Positions 28,568 through 36,836 of a stretch of DNA of 64,000 bases are shown here, in pieces. Made by a program: the position numbers and the translations under genes. How positions within the stretch are numbered: position 1 is the first letter of the stretch; every line of letters begins with the position of its first letter. The stretch is from Anaerolineaceae bacterium oral taxon 439 (lineage in GTDB: Bacteria > Chloroflexota > Anaerolineae > Anaerolineales > Anaerolineaceae), in NCBI GenBank assembly GCA_001717545.1, contig CP017039.1, positions 2,294,001-2,358,000 on the forward strand. The letters run 5' to 3'. The notes below the pieces were generated by a model that saw only the letters and a list, made by a program, of their open reading frames with translations, was not told where the DNA came from and searched no databases.

Positions 28568-29431
28568 TTATTTATAAAGTTCGGCTTTACCGATCGTCTG
28601 GAAAAGTTCGAGCTTATGTGCCGCGACCTCTTTCATTGCCGCAATGCAGGCCGGTTCGATCGTATTCGGTTCGCGCAGCCCGGCGTCCTTCAGGACCTCG
28701 CGCATCTTATTGAAATACGCAACCTTGATATCGCTGGAAATATTGATCTTATTAATTCCCAGCGTAACCGACTCGGCGATTTCCGAATCCGGATTATTCG
28801 AACCGCCATGGAGAACGAGCGGAATCGGGACCTCACGGTCGATCTCTTTCAGCAGGTTCAGCCGCAGCTCCGGCTTGAAGCCTTTCGGATAAATACCATG
28901 CGACGTTCCGATCGCGACCGCCAGCGTATCGATTCCGGTCCGTTCTGCGAAAATCCGCGCGTCGTTCGGATCGGTGAAAGTAATATGATCCGCGCCGGCT
29001 TCCGCTTCGGAATCGGTCGAACCGATCGTCCCCAGCTCACCCTCAACCGAGACGTTGACCGGATGCGCGATTGCGCAGGCGCGCTGACAAATTGCGATAT
29101 TTTCTTCAAAGGGCAAATGCGACGCGTCGATCATGACTGAGGTAAAGCCGGCCTGGATTGCCGTGAGAATCTGCTCAAGCGAAGCGCCGTGGTCGAGATG
29201 AATAACGACCGGGACCGGCGATTTATACGCGCGCTCGATCAGCGCTTTCAGGATATCCGTTCCGGTAAAGCTGAGCTCGTCAGGATGAATCGCGAGGATA
29301 ACCGGCGCTTTCTTCTTTTCGCAGATTTCCATAATCCCCTTGAACATCGAATAATCGCTGATATTAAACGCAGGAACGGCGAAACGATGCTCCTGGGCGA
29401 CCGACAATAAATCCTTCATATTCATCAACAT
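28568..29431 (-). CDS. Class II ketose-bisphosphate aldolase (Fba/GatY/KbaY family)
   Basis: The 287-residue TIM barrel has the zinc ligands and loops of class II aldolases: VVIHLDHGAS, SVMIDASHLPFEEN, VEGELGTIGS, AIGTSHGIYPKG, LVLHGGSNNP and KINISSDIK. These enzymes cleave ketose (bis)phosphates to dihydroxyacetone phosphate plus an aldehyde. Its place before the ADP-type kinase points to a kinase-aldolase route. The first residues offer two ATGs (MLMNMKDLL); the choice is unimportant for function. The precise ketose phosphate is unknown. Confidence 0.92.
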   Translation of the reverse strand: MLMNMKDLLSVAQEHRFAVPAFNISDYSMFKGIMEICEKKKAPVILAIHPDELSFTGTDILKALIERAYKSPVPVVIHLDHGASLEQILTAIQAGFTSVMIDASHLPFEENIAICQRACAIAHPVNVSVEGELGTIGSTDSEAEAGADHITFTDPNDARIFAERTGIDTLAVAIGTSHGIYPKGFKPELRLNLLKEIDREVPIPLVLHGGSNNPDSEIAESVTLGINKINISSDIKVAYFNKMREVLKDAGLREPNTIEPACIAAMKEVAAHKLELFQTIGKAELYK

Positions 29432-29466
29432 AATAAAAATCCTCTTATTTCTTTAATGTATCGAAC

Positions 29467-30315
29467 CTAACTCTTTACAGATCCGGCCGTCATCCCGCCA
29501 ATAAAATGGCGCTGGAAGAAAAGGAAAAGGATAACAACCGGCAGACTGCCTAAAATACTCATCGCCATCATCTCGTTCCATTCGTATGAATGCTGGCCCA
29601 TGAGAAGCTGAATCCCGATCGGGACCGTGCGCATGTCGATCGTCTTCGTCAGCGTCAGCGCGAACAGGTATTCGTTCCAGGCCTGCATGAAGGTATACAA
29701 GCCGACGGAAATCAGACCCGGGACCGAAATCGGGACAAGAACGCGGCGAAGCGCCAATAGACGGCTCCCGCCGTCAATCATAACAGCTTCGTCCAAATCC
29801 TTCGGAAGCGTATTGAAATACCCTGTCATCATGATAATCGCGTAAGGAAGCGTAAAAACCATGTACGTCAGGATCAACGCCCAATACGTATTAAACAGCT
29901 TCAGCGTTACGATCAGCCCGAAATATGGGATCAGCAGCGTAATCGGCGGGACCGCCTGAACGCTGATAATCAGCATATTCAGAATCTTCTTGAACCTGAA
30001 ATCGAAGCGGCTGAAACTGTAGGCCGCCAGGATCGAAACGACGAGTGTCAAAATCATGACCGCGCCGGCGATAAAGTAGCTGTTGATAAAAAAGCGGACC
30101 TTCGCGGGATCCTGAAAAATCCGTAAATAAGCGTCGAACGAAAACGATTCGGAAAAGACTCGCGGCGGATACGCGAAAATTTCCGTATTCGGCTTAAACG
30201 ACGAAACGAACATCCAGAAAATCGGAAACCCCGCGTAAATCGCGCCGACGCAAAGGAAGAACAACAGGACAGCTCTGACCCAGACGGGCGTCTTTTTTTT
30301 CTGCGCTTTCATCAT
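29467..30315 (-). CDS. CUT1 sugar ABC permease (MalG type), importer 3
   Basis: The 282-residue protein has about six helices, the loop LDEAVMIDGGSRLLALRRVLVPI and the family ending IGGMTAGSVKS. Its ATG begins directly after the TGA of the partner permease. The aldolase gene follows after 35 nt, so importer and catabolic genes probably share a transcript. Confidence 0.93.
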   Translation of the reverse strand: MMKAQKKKTPVWVRAVLLFFLCVGAIYAGFPIFWMFVSSFKPNTEIFAYPPRVFSESFSFDAYLRIFQDPAKVRFFINSYFIAGAVMILTLVVSILAAYSFSRFDFRFKKILNMLIISVQAVPPITLLIPYFGLIVTLKLFNTYWALILTYMVFTLPYAIIMMTGYFNTLPKDLDEAVMIDGGSRLLALRRVLVPISVPGLISVGLYTFMQAWNEYLFALTLTKTIDMRTVPIGIQLLMGQHSYEWNEMMAMSILGSLPVVILFLFFQRHFIGGMTAGSVKS

Positions 30316-31218
30316 TCAATCCCTCGAAACCTGCGTCCTGACGTAGAAGAACGACAGGATCATCGAAATAATCAGGATGAAAACCGCGCTCGCGGACGCC
30401 ATCGAAAACTCATACTTGCTGAACGCGAGTTTATAGGTAAACGTACTGATCATCTCGGTCGCCCGGATCGGACCGCCTCCGGTCGTCATCCAGACCAGCG
30501 AGAACTGCTGCGTCGTCCAGATACAATCCAGCATCGCCATACTGACGATAATCGGTTTCAGCTGCGGAACGGTGATATAGAAAAACTGCTGAACGCCGGT
30601 CGCGCCGTCCACCTCCGACGCCTCGTATAAATCGGCGGAAATTCCCTGCAGCCCCGCTAAAAGGCTGACCATGTAAAACGGGTACCCCGACCAGATATTA
30701 ATAAAGGTCAGCGCGCCGAGCGCCGTCTTCCGCGATCCAAGCCATTCAACCTTTTCTGAAATGAGCCCGAGCGTTTCGAGAAAATAATTGATGACGCCGT
30801 TCGGGTTCAGGAGCAGCCGCCAGAGAATCGCGATAATCGCGGCGGTAAAAACCCAGGGCAGGATATAAATTACCCTGAAAAAGGATTTCGTATGGCTCCC
30901 GAGGATCGGGGAGTTCAGCATCAAAGCAAACCCCAGCCCGATCGCCATATGCGCGACGACGCTGACGAGCGTAAAGATTAACGTATTTGAAACCGCGGTA
31001 TGGAAATTCTTATCCGTAAGGATTCTGAAATAATTCCCTGCTCCGATCAGCCGCGGCGATTTGTTCATGATGACGTTGTCCATCACGGAATACTGAATGA
31101 CCATGACGATCGGAATGACCATCAAAACAAACATCAGTAAAAGCGTCGGCGTTAAATAGAAATACGGGGTTATCTTTTTTTTGAATTTTATCAGGGTCGC
31201 TGATTCACGTTTAACCAT
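30316..31218 (-). CDS. CUT1 sugar ABC permease (MalF type), importer 3
   Basis: The 300-residue protein has about six helices with the coupling loop YEASEVDGATGVQQFFYITVPQL. Its stop codon abuts the start of the next permease. It follows the binding-protein gene across a 157-nt gap with two stem-loops. Confidence 0.93.
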   Translation of the reverse strand: MVKRESATLIKFKKKITPYFYLTPTLLLMFVLMVIPIVMVIQYSVMDNVIMNKSPRLIGAGNYFRILTDKNFHTAVSNTLIFTLVSVVAHMAIGLGFALMLNSPILGSHTKSFFRVIYILPWVFTAAIIAILWRLLLNPNGVINYFLETLGLISEKVEWLGSRKTALGALTFINIWSGYPFYMVSLLAGLQGISADLYEASEVDGATGVQQFFYITVPQLKPIIVSMAMLDCIWTTQQFSLVWMTTGGGPIRATEMISTFTYKLAFSKYEFSMASASAVFILIISMILSFFYVRTQVSRD

Positions 31219-31235
31219 GCTGGTTCGCTCCGATC

Positions 31236-31269
31236 GCTTCCGGATCGGGGGAAGCCCCGATCCGGAAGC
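31236..31269 (-). promoter_or_regulatory. Stem-loop after binding-protein gene, importer 3
   Basis: GCTTCCGGATCGGGG and its exact complement form a 15-bp stem around GAAG. A second, 7-bp hairpin (GCCTGCC/GGCAGGC, 31301-31332) lies closer to the binding-protein stop codon. Neither is followed by a T-run on the minus strand. Confidence 0.75.
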
Positions 31270-31375
31270 TGTAATTTCCCTGAACCGCGCCTTTTTCTCC
31301 GCCTGCCCGCAACGATTCGCTCAGCGGCAGGCCTTTTTTACAGCGGCGAACGGTTCGTCTAAAGCGGGGCCCGAT

Positions 31376-32632
31376 TTACTTCGAAAACTCGGGAAGCCAG
31401 GCTTCCTGCGCCGCGGCCAGCATCTCGTCGACCGTAATCTCGCCTTCCAGGTAAAGCTGGAACTGCTCGTCGAACATGCGCATCAGTTCTTCAGCGACTG
31501 GAAGGCCAACGAATTCGTTCGCCGGATACCCGTCCTGATAAATCTTGAAAGCTTCGGCGAACGTCGGATCGGAATTGACGTAGTCCGGGACCGACCTGGT
31601 GTTCCCCGGGAACGCGTGCGCGATCGTCGAAAGCTTGCTGTTAACTTCCTCGCTCATCAGGAAAGAAACCAGCTTCCAGGCTTCTTCCTTATGTTCCGAG
31701 TTTTCGGCGATCCCGATCCCCCAGGAGGCGTACGGGATCCCGCGTTCGCCTTCGTAACCGTCGATCGCGGGGATTGCCGCGATGCTGAACGCGAGATCGG
31801 CGTTGCGTTCGCGGATCAGGTTGATATGCGCCAGGGAGGTAATCGTCATTCCGACGCGGCCGTTGGTGAACTCCTCGACCTTATCCTGTTCCTTGAGCGT
31901 GAACGCGCCGGGAGCGATAACCCCCTCGTCGTACATCGTCTTAATAAATTCAGCGGCCGCCTTGACGTCTTCGTTCGTCAGGTCCGGCGCCCCGTCTTTC
32001 ATCATCGATTTGCCCGAAGCCCAGACCCACGCCATAACGTCGTTCTGGATTCCGTTCGGCGTATCGAGCGACAGCGGCAAAATCCAGCCGGAAACGTTTC
32101 CGTCTTTACTCGTAACCGCTTTGGCCGCGGCTAAAAATTCGCTTCGGTTCGTCGGAATCTCGCTGACGCCCGCGGCTTCGAGAATCGCGTTATTGACGAA
32201 TAACGGATATACGAAATTGACGACCGGAATCATGAAGGTCGATCCGTTCAGCTGGATTTGCGACGCCAGCTGCGAATCGTCATATTCCGCGCCGGTCATG
32301 ATCGCGGTCAGATCGGCGATCGCGCCCTGTTTGACGAAATCGCTGACCCAGGCGCCGTCCAGCCCGACAACGTCCGACATCGTACCCGTGGCGGCGCCGG
32401 CAACGACCTGCTCCTTCGTCGAGGAATACGGGCCGCTTAATAATTCAACTTTGATGCCGGGGTTCTGCGCCTCGAACGCGTCCATCAGCGCGCGGAATTC
32501 GCCCGCTGGCAATTCGGGTTCCCACCACTGTGCGAATTCGAGCGTGACGTCTTCAGCGGCGACGGGCGCGAAAACGAACGCAAGCAACAGGAAAGCGACT
32601 GACAATAAACTACCCTTCGATAACATCTTCAT
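31376..32632 (-). CDS. CUT1 sugar-binding protein, importer 3
   Basis: The 418-residue protein has a Sec signal peptide (about 1-27, cleavage near APVAA-ED) and a family 1 binding domain: VTLEFAQWWEPELPAGEF at the start, MSDVVGLDGAWVSDFV and AWKLVSFLMSEEVNSKL later. The ATG is preceded by AAGGAG. A strong promoter and a palindromic operator lie upstream, making this the first gene of the regulon. The bound sugar is unknown. Confidence 0.93.
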   Translation of the reverse strand: MKMLSKGSLLSVAFLLLAFVFAPVAAEDVTLEFAQWWEPELPAGEFRALMDAFEAQNPGIKVELLSGPYSSTKEQVVAGAATGTMSDVVGLDGAWVSDFVKQGAIADLTAIMTGAEYDDSQLASQIQLNGSTFMIPVVNFVYPLFVNNAILEAAGVSEIPTNRSEFLAAAKAVTSKDGNVSGWILPLSLDTPNGIQNDVMAWVWASGKSMMKDGAPDLTNEDVKAAAEFIKTMYDEGVIAPGAFTLKEQDKVEEFTNGRVGMTITSLAHINLIRERNADLAFSIAAIPAIDGYEGERGIPYASWGIGIAENSEHKEEAWKLVSFLMSEEVNSKLSTIAHAFPGNTRSVPDYVNSDPTFAEAFKIYQDGYPANEFVGLPVAEELMRMFDEQFQLYLEGEITVDEMLAAAQEAWLPEFSK

Positions 32633-32664
32633 CTTCTTTCTCCTTTTTGAGAACTGTTTAATCT

Positions 32665-32693
32665 ATTTTAACCGGTCTGAATGCGCTTGTCAA
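32665..32693 (-). promoter_or_regulatory. Promoter of importer 3 regulon
   Basis: On the minus strand a perfect TTGACA (32688-32693) and TAAAAT (32665-32670) are 17 nt apart, upstream of the binding-protein start at 32632. This is one of the best promoters in the window. Confidence 0.8.
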
Positions 32694-32694
32694 T

Positions 32695-32712
32695 GAAATA
32701 AAATTTTATTTC
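32695..32712. promoter_or_regulatory. 18-bp perfect palindrome, probable RpiR operator (site 1)
   Basis: GAAATAAAATTTTATTTC is its own reverse complement and abuts the -35 box with 1 bp between. An RpiR-family gene lies in the downstream regulon, and A/T-rich palindromes of this size are common RpiR sites. Position upstream of -35 would fit activation or upstream repression. Confidence 0.65.
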
Positions 32713-32765
32713 CGCGGCCTATGCCCGGAGTTCCGCCGATTTCCACCTTTTAACGACGTTCCCAT

Positions 32766-32783
32766 GAAATAAAATTTGATGAA
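32766..32783. promoter_or_regulatory. Imperfect second copy of the operator (site 2)
   Basis: GAAATAAAATTTGATGAA shares its first 12 bases with site 1, plus the AT before them, giving 14 identical nt; only one half of the palindrome is kept. The centres are 71 bp apart. It could allow cooperative binding, or regulate the divergent gene at 32850. Confidence 0.5.
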
Positions 32784-32792
32784 ACGGTTTCC

Positions 32793-32816
32793 GAACCGAC
32801 CGCGCGCGGTCGGTTC
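32793..32816. promoter_or_regulatory. 24-bp perfect inverted repeat
   Basis: GAACCGACCGCG is followed directly by its exact complement. It lies in the divergent region about 34 nt before the CrtO-like gene. It could form a cruciform or be a protein site. There is no T-run to suggest a terminator. Confidence 0.5.
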
Positions 32817-32837
32817 CGCCTTCTCCGCGAATTCAGC

Positions 32838-32843
32838 TATAAT
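32838..32843 (+). promoter_or_regulatory. -10 box for the CrtO-like gene, suggesting a leaderless mRNA
   Basis: TATAAT ends 6 nt before the ATG at 32850, so transcription would begin at or next to the start codon. No Shine-Dalgarno sequence precedes the ATG. The -35 region is weak. Confidence 0.45.
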
Positions 32844-32849
32844 TCAGCT

Positions 32850-33398
32850 ATGCAGCTGATTTTTCTTTCACACGGTCAGACGATCCTTCTTGACGTCGTC
32901 ATCTGGGTCGTTCTCCATCTCGGAATCGGCTTCCTCGCCTCGCGGATCCCGATCCAGCGATTCAACCCGGACAGCGTCATTTTCCGATGCAAGCCCTGGG
33001 AACAGGACGGCGAAATCTACCAGAAATTTTTCCACGTCCGGTCCTGGAAGAAATACCTGTTTTCCGGCGCGGCGTTCTACCGCGACGCTTATGAAATAAA
33101 ACACCTGAAATCGTTCGATCTGGAAAACCTTAAGCTCTGGCGGCGGGAAAGCTGCCGGGCGGAATTCTGCCATCTCACGATGATCCCGCCCGGATTTCTC
33201 TTTTTTTTCTGGAACCCGCCCGACCTCGGTTGGATGATGGTCGCTTATGCGTTCCTGAATAACTTCGTTTCGATTATCACGCAGCGATACAACCGCCCGC
33301 GCATTAACAAGCTCATCAAAGCCAAGGAACGGATCCTTGCCGCGGCCTCCGCTGCTACGCTTCCGCGACCTCCAGCGCCAGCCGCATCATGTCGGTAA
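32850..33398 (+). CDS. CrtO-like (glycosyl-diaponeurosporenoate acyltransferase family) membrane protein
   Basis: The 182-residue protein has an N-terminal helix (about 11-31) and a later hydrophobic stretch (about 120-148). Between them is RSWKKYLFSGAAFYRDAYEIKHL, which resembles the conserved core of CrtO acyltransferases. In staphyloxanthin synthesis CrtO adds a fatty acid to a carotenoid sugar; here no carotenoid genes are seen, so the acceptor is unknown. Its 3' end overlaps the convergent deoD copy 2 by 44 nt. Confidence 0.7.
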   Translation: MQLIFLSHGQTILLDVVIWVVLHLGIGFLASRIPIQRFNPDSVIFRCKPWEQDGEIYQKFFHVRSWKKYLFSGAAFYRDAYEIKHLKSFDLENLKLWRRESCRAEFCHLTMIPPGFLFFFWNPPDLGWMMVAYAFLNNFVSIITQRYNRPRINKLIKAKERILAAASAATLPRPPAPAASCR

Positions 33399-34065
33399 AC
33401 GCGTTCTGCCGTTCTTCGGGGCTGACCTCCGCCTGACTCGTCAGGACGTCGGAAATCGTGCAAATCGCCAGCGCCTTCTTCTTCGCCCGCGCCGCGTTCA
33501 TGTACAGCGCGGCCGCTTCCATCTCGACCGCTAAAACGCCCATTTTCGACCAGGCTAACGATCCGTCGAGCCCGGCTTCGCCGTAGAATACGTCGGACGA
33601 CAGCAGGTTCCCAACGCGATAACGGAACCCCATCCGTTCGCAGCCATCCGCCGCGGCCCGCAGCAGTCCGAAATCGGCAATCGGTGAAAACGACCCCGGC
33701 AGGTTGAAGTTCCGGAAGAAATTTGAATCGGTCGACGCGCCCTGGCCCAAAACAATATCGAAAAGCTTCAGCTCCGGATCGATCGCCCCGGCCGAACCAA
33801 CGCGGATAATCGACGACACGCCGAAAAAGTTAAACAACTCATACGAGTAAATCCCGATCGACGGCATGCCCATCCCACTCGCCATGACCGAAACGCGTTT
33901 TCCCTGATAAAAGCCGGTATAACCTTGGACGCCGCGAACGTTATTGACCAGAACGGCGTTCTCCAGAAACGTTTCGGCGATCTTTTTCGCGCGAAGCGGG
34001 TCCCCTGGCATGAGGACCGTTTTCGCGAAGTCGCCGGGCTTGCAATTAATATGCGGTGTGCTCAT
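33355..34065 (-). CDS. deoD: Purine nucleoside phosphorylase, DeoD type (copy 2)
   Basis: The 236-residue protein has the standard DeoD length and motifs: VLMPGDPLRAK, NVRGVQGYTGFYQG, GMGMPSIGIYSYELF, RVGSAGAI, VEMEAAALY and the catalytic TISDVLTS. It makes ribose-1-phosphate and free purine from nucleosides. It is a paralogue of the gene at 18724 with the canonical EMEAA motif, so the two may differ in substrate. It lies 36 nt after an M42 peptidase gene on the same strand. Confidence 0.95.
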   Translation of the reverse strand: MSTPHINCKPGDFAKTVLMPGDPLRAKKIAETFLENAVLVNNVRGVQGYTGFYQGKRVSVMASGMGMPSIGIYSYELFNFFGVSSIIRVGSAGAIDPELKLFDIVLGQGASTDSNFFRNFNLPGSFSPIADFGLLRAAADGCERMGFRYRVGNLLSSDVFYGEAGLDGSLAWSKMGVLAVEMEAAALYMNAARAKKKALAICTISDVLTSQAEVSPEERQNAFTDMMRLALEVAEA

Positions 34066-34101
34066 GAAATGTCCCTCCTGATAAAATCGGGCCGTAAAGG
34101 A

Positions 34102-35142
34102 TTACGCCGCGCGTTCGCCGATATACGCTTTAACCAGCTCGAACGTCTGGTTCATGCCGTCGACATGCGAACGTTCGTAGCCATGCGACGCGTAAACGCC
34201 CGGCCCGATCAGGCCGTGCCGGATATCGTAACCGGCTTTCAGCGCGACGTCCGCGTCCGACCCATAGCGCGGATACACATCGACGACGTAATCCAACCCC
34301 GCCCGCTTCGCCGCGGCGACGAGCCCGTCGACCATGCGCCTGCTGTACGGGCCATGCTTATCCTTGGCGCAGATCGATACGTTCCGCTCCGTGCAGCGCA
34401 GCCCTTCGCCCACGCAGCCCATATCCAGCGCGAGGAACTCCGTGACATCCGCCGGAACCGAACCCGCGCCGCCATGCCCGACTTCTTCGTAAACCGTAAA
34501 ATGCAGATAGGTCCGCCGGGCCGGAACGGCCCCCCGGTCGCGGAGATCCTTCGCATACGCGAGCAGGATCGCCACGCAGAGCTTGTCGTCCAGGAAACGG
34601 CTCTTCAGGTAGCCGCGTTCCGTAACCGTCGGGCGCGGATCGAAGCAGACAAACTCGCCGTTTTCGAGCCCCAGCGCGGCGGTTTCCTCCCGCGAGCTCG
34701 TGAACTCGTCTAAAACGACTTCCATGTTATCAAAGGTATGCTGCTCTGTATCGTACGACAGGTTGACATGAATCGACGGGTTGTAAAGCTGGTACGTTCC
34801 GGTATAGACCCGACCGTCGCGCGTATACACGCGCACATTCTCCGCCTCGGTATTTTCAACGCGGAGCCCGCCCAGCGGAAGGACGCGAAGCCGCCCATTG
34901 GGCTTGATCTCGGCGACCATCGCGCCCAGCGTATCGAGATGAGCCGAGAGCATGATCGCGTCGCCCGATCCGCCTAAGTCGACGACCAGCCCGCCTTTTT
35001 CGGTCCGGACCGGATCGTATCCGATTTCTCGAATCATCTCCGCGGCAGTATCGCCCGCGGCGTCGGTCATCCCGGTAGGGCTGTCGACCGCCAAAAGCTT
35101 CATCATCGTATCGATCATAAAATCCTGATAAACCGGTTTCAT
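34102..35142 (-). CDS. M42 family metallo-aminopeptidase
   Basis: The 346-residue protein has the M42 dinuclear zinc pattern: LSAHLDTLG, RFLDDKLCVA, the catalytic VYEEVGHGGAG, LALDMGCVG and a last His in ASHGYERSH. These tetrahedral cytoplasmic peptidases trim peptides after proteolysis or import. It probably forms a unit with deoD copy 2. There is no signal peptide. Confidence 0.92.
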   Translation of the reverse strand: MKPVYQDFMIDTMMKLLAVDSPTGMTDAAGDTAAEMIREIGYDPVRTEKGGLVVDLGGSGDAIMLSAHLDTLGAMVAEIKPNGRLRVLPLGGLRVENTEAENVRVYTRDGRVYTGTYQLYNPSIHVNLSYDTEQHTFDNMEVVLDEFTSSREETAALGLENGEFVCFDPRPTVTERGYLKSRFLDDKLCVAILLAYAKDLRDRGAVPARRTYLHFTVYEEVGHGGAGSVPADVTEFLALDMGCVGEGLRCTERNVSICAKDKHGPYSRRMVDGLVAAAKRAGLDYVVDVYPRYGSDADVALKAGYDIRHGLIGPGVYASHGYERSHVDGMNQTFELVKAYIGERAA

Positions 35143-35201
35143 TCTTCTTTTAAGCCTCTTTTCTGAATCTTTTTTTACCTGCGATTTACAGAATCGTTGA
35201 A

Positions 35202-36707
35202 TCAGGGCCGCCGGCCCGGGACGCGGCGGAAATCCAGAAAACCCGCTTCCGCGTCCACGGAAACCAGCGCGACCCTGACAAAATCCCCAACGTCGATCCC
35301 ACGCCCCCCTTGAACGATCTTTCCTTCAACCGGAACGCTCAGGAGCCGTACCCAGTACCCCTTTTCCGCGGCGCCGGTCACGACGCCGTCGAACGTTTCG
35401 CCGATTCGGTCCTGAAGAAGGAGCGCCGCGGCAGCTTTATATACCTTGCGCTCGACCTTCGCGGCGTCGTCCTCCATTTTCGTCACACGCTCCGCCATGC
35501 GCGTCAGCTGCGCGAACGTGTACGGCGATTTCCCGCCCGCGATAAACGCCTTAAGGAGCCGCTGCGTAATCAGGTCGGGATAGCGGCGGTTCGGCGCGGT
35601 TGAATGCGCGTAATCCTTGACCGCGAGGCCGAAATGACCTTCGCCGCTCTCTCCCGCTTTCTCGGCGACGTACTCGCCCGAGCCGAGAAGCTTGATGATC
35701 GTCAGCGATAAATCCGGAAAGCGCCGCGGGTCCTTTTGCCGCTGTTCTTCGAGAAACGCGTTCAGCGCTTTCGAATCCGGCTTTTTCGGGAGCCGCGTTT
35801 GATACGATTCAGCGACGGAGACGATCCGTTCCCAGCGTTTCGGCGTCTTAACGACCCGCCGCAGCGTCGGGAAGGCGTTACTCTTCAACGTTCGCGCGGC
35901 CACGCCGTTCGCGGCAATCATTAAATCCTCGATCAGGTCCTTCGCGTCGTTCCGCTCCTCGACGCGGAGCTCGACGATCCGCCCCTCCTTAAAAATCGCG
36001 TTTCCTTGAACGGTCTCGAAATTCAGCGCGCCGTTCTCCTCGCGGAGCCGTCGAAGCCGTTTTGCGGCCCGATTCTGAAGCTTCAGGTTTTCCGCCAATC
36101 CGGGGACCGACGCAACCGACGCCGGAACCGGCGCCTTCTCTTCCAGCCAGGGGCCGACCGTGTTATACGCCAGCTTGGCATGGTTCCGAACATAGGCGCG
36201 GTATATCTCCTCCGAAACCAGCCTCCCTTCCCCGTCGACCTCCATCTCCGTCACGATCGCGACCCGGTCTTCGCCCGGATCGAGCGACGTCAGATCCGTC
36301 GACAAGCGCTCGGGGAGCATCGGGAAAACATGTCCCGGCGGATAAACCGACGTCGTGTTAATATACGCATGCCGATCGATCACGGAGCCCAACGGGACCA
36401 GCCCGTCGACATCGGCGATCGCGACCAGGACGCGGATCGCCCCCTCCCCGCCCGGAAGCGCGACCGAAAGCTGGTCCAGGTCCTCCGAATCGTCGTTATC
36501 GATCGAGGACCAGGGCAAAGCGCGTAAGTCCCGGTCCGCCGGCTCCGGACGTTCCGGGCCATCGATCCGTCGAACCGCGTCGATCACGGTCGAAGTGAAC
36601 GCTGGCGCCAGCCCGCGCTCGCGCATCGCTTCGTAAGCAATGCGGATCAGCTGCTCAAGATGCGTTTCAGATTGCGGCGTTTCTTTTCGGGTTCCTTTTC
36701 GATTCAT
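35202..36707 (-). CDS. RNB-domain exoribonuclease (RNase II/R family)
   Basis: The 501-residue protein has a central RNB domain that begins with the catalytic acidic cluster IDNDDSEDLDQLS, followed by YINTTSVYPPGHVFPMLPERLSTDLTSL, and later DYAHSTAPNRRYPDLITQRLL. A short S1-like domain closes it (about 435-495). No cold-shock domain is present, so it is shorter than RNase R. The ATG at 36707 is preferred over one 21 nt upstream because AAAGG lies between them. A TATAAT at 36737-36742 on the minus strand marks the likely promoter. Confidence 0.9.
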   Translation of the reverse strand: MNRKGTRKETPQSETHLEQLIRIAYEAMRERGLAPAFTSTVIDAVRRIDGPERPEPADRDLRALPWSSIDNDDSEDLDQLSVALPGGEGAIRVLVAIADVDGLVPLGSVIDRHAYINTTSVYPPGHVFPMLPERLSTDLTSLDPGEDRVAIVTEMEVDGEGRLVSEEIYRAYVRNHAKLAYNTVGPWLEEKAPVPASVASVPGLAENLKLQNRAAKRLRRLREENGALNFETVQGNAIFKEGRIVELRVEERNDAKDLIEDLMIAANGVAARTLKSNAFPTLRRVVKTPKRWERIVSVAESYQTRLPKKPDSKALNAFLEEQRQKDPRRFPDLSLTIIKLLGSGEYVAEKAGESGEGHFGLAVKDYAHSTAPNRRYPDLITQRLLKAFIAGGKSPYTFAQLTRMAERVTKMEDDAAKVERKVYKAAAALLLQDRIGETFDGVVTGAAEKGYWVRLLSVPVEGKIVQGGRGIDVGDFVRVALVSVDAEAGFLDFRRVPGRRP

Positions 36708-36836
36708 GCGGCTGCGCCTTTCTATCATAATCCTGTATTATACCGTCCCCGGGCGAATCGGACCGTGCGCCTTCGAATCAGTCCCAGCTTCCGCATCCAT
36801 ATCACTATTTTAGTTTTTTGATATATATTTTATTCA

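Noticed and set aside
31301-31332. GC hairpin followed by a T-run on the plus strand
   Set aside because: It would act on plus-strand transcription, for which there is no gene; kept only as part of the intercistronic structure on the minus strand.
31181-32696. Two plus-strand frames of over 300 codons
   Set aside because: Both are antisense to the importer 3 binding-protein gene, which has a signal peptide, family motifs and a promoter.
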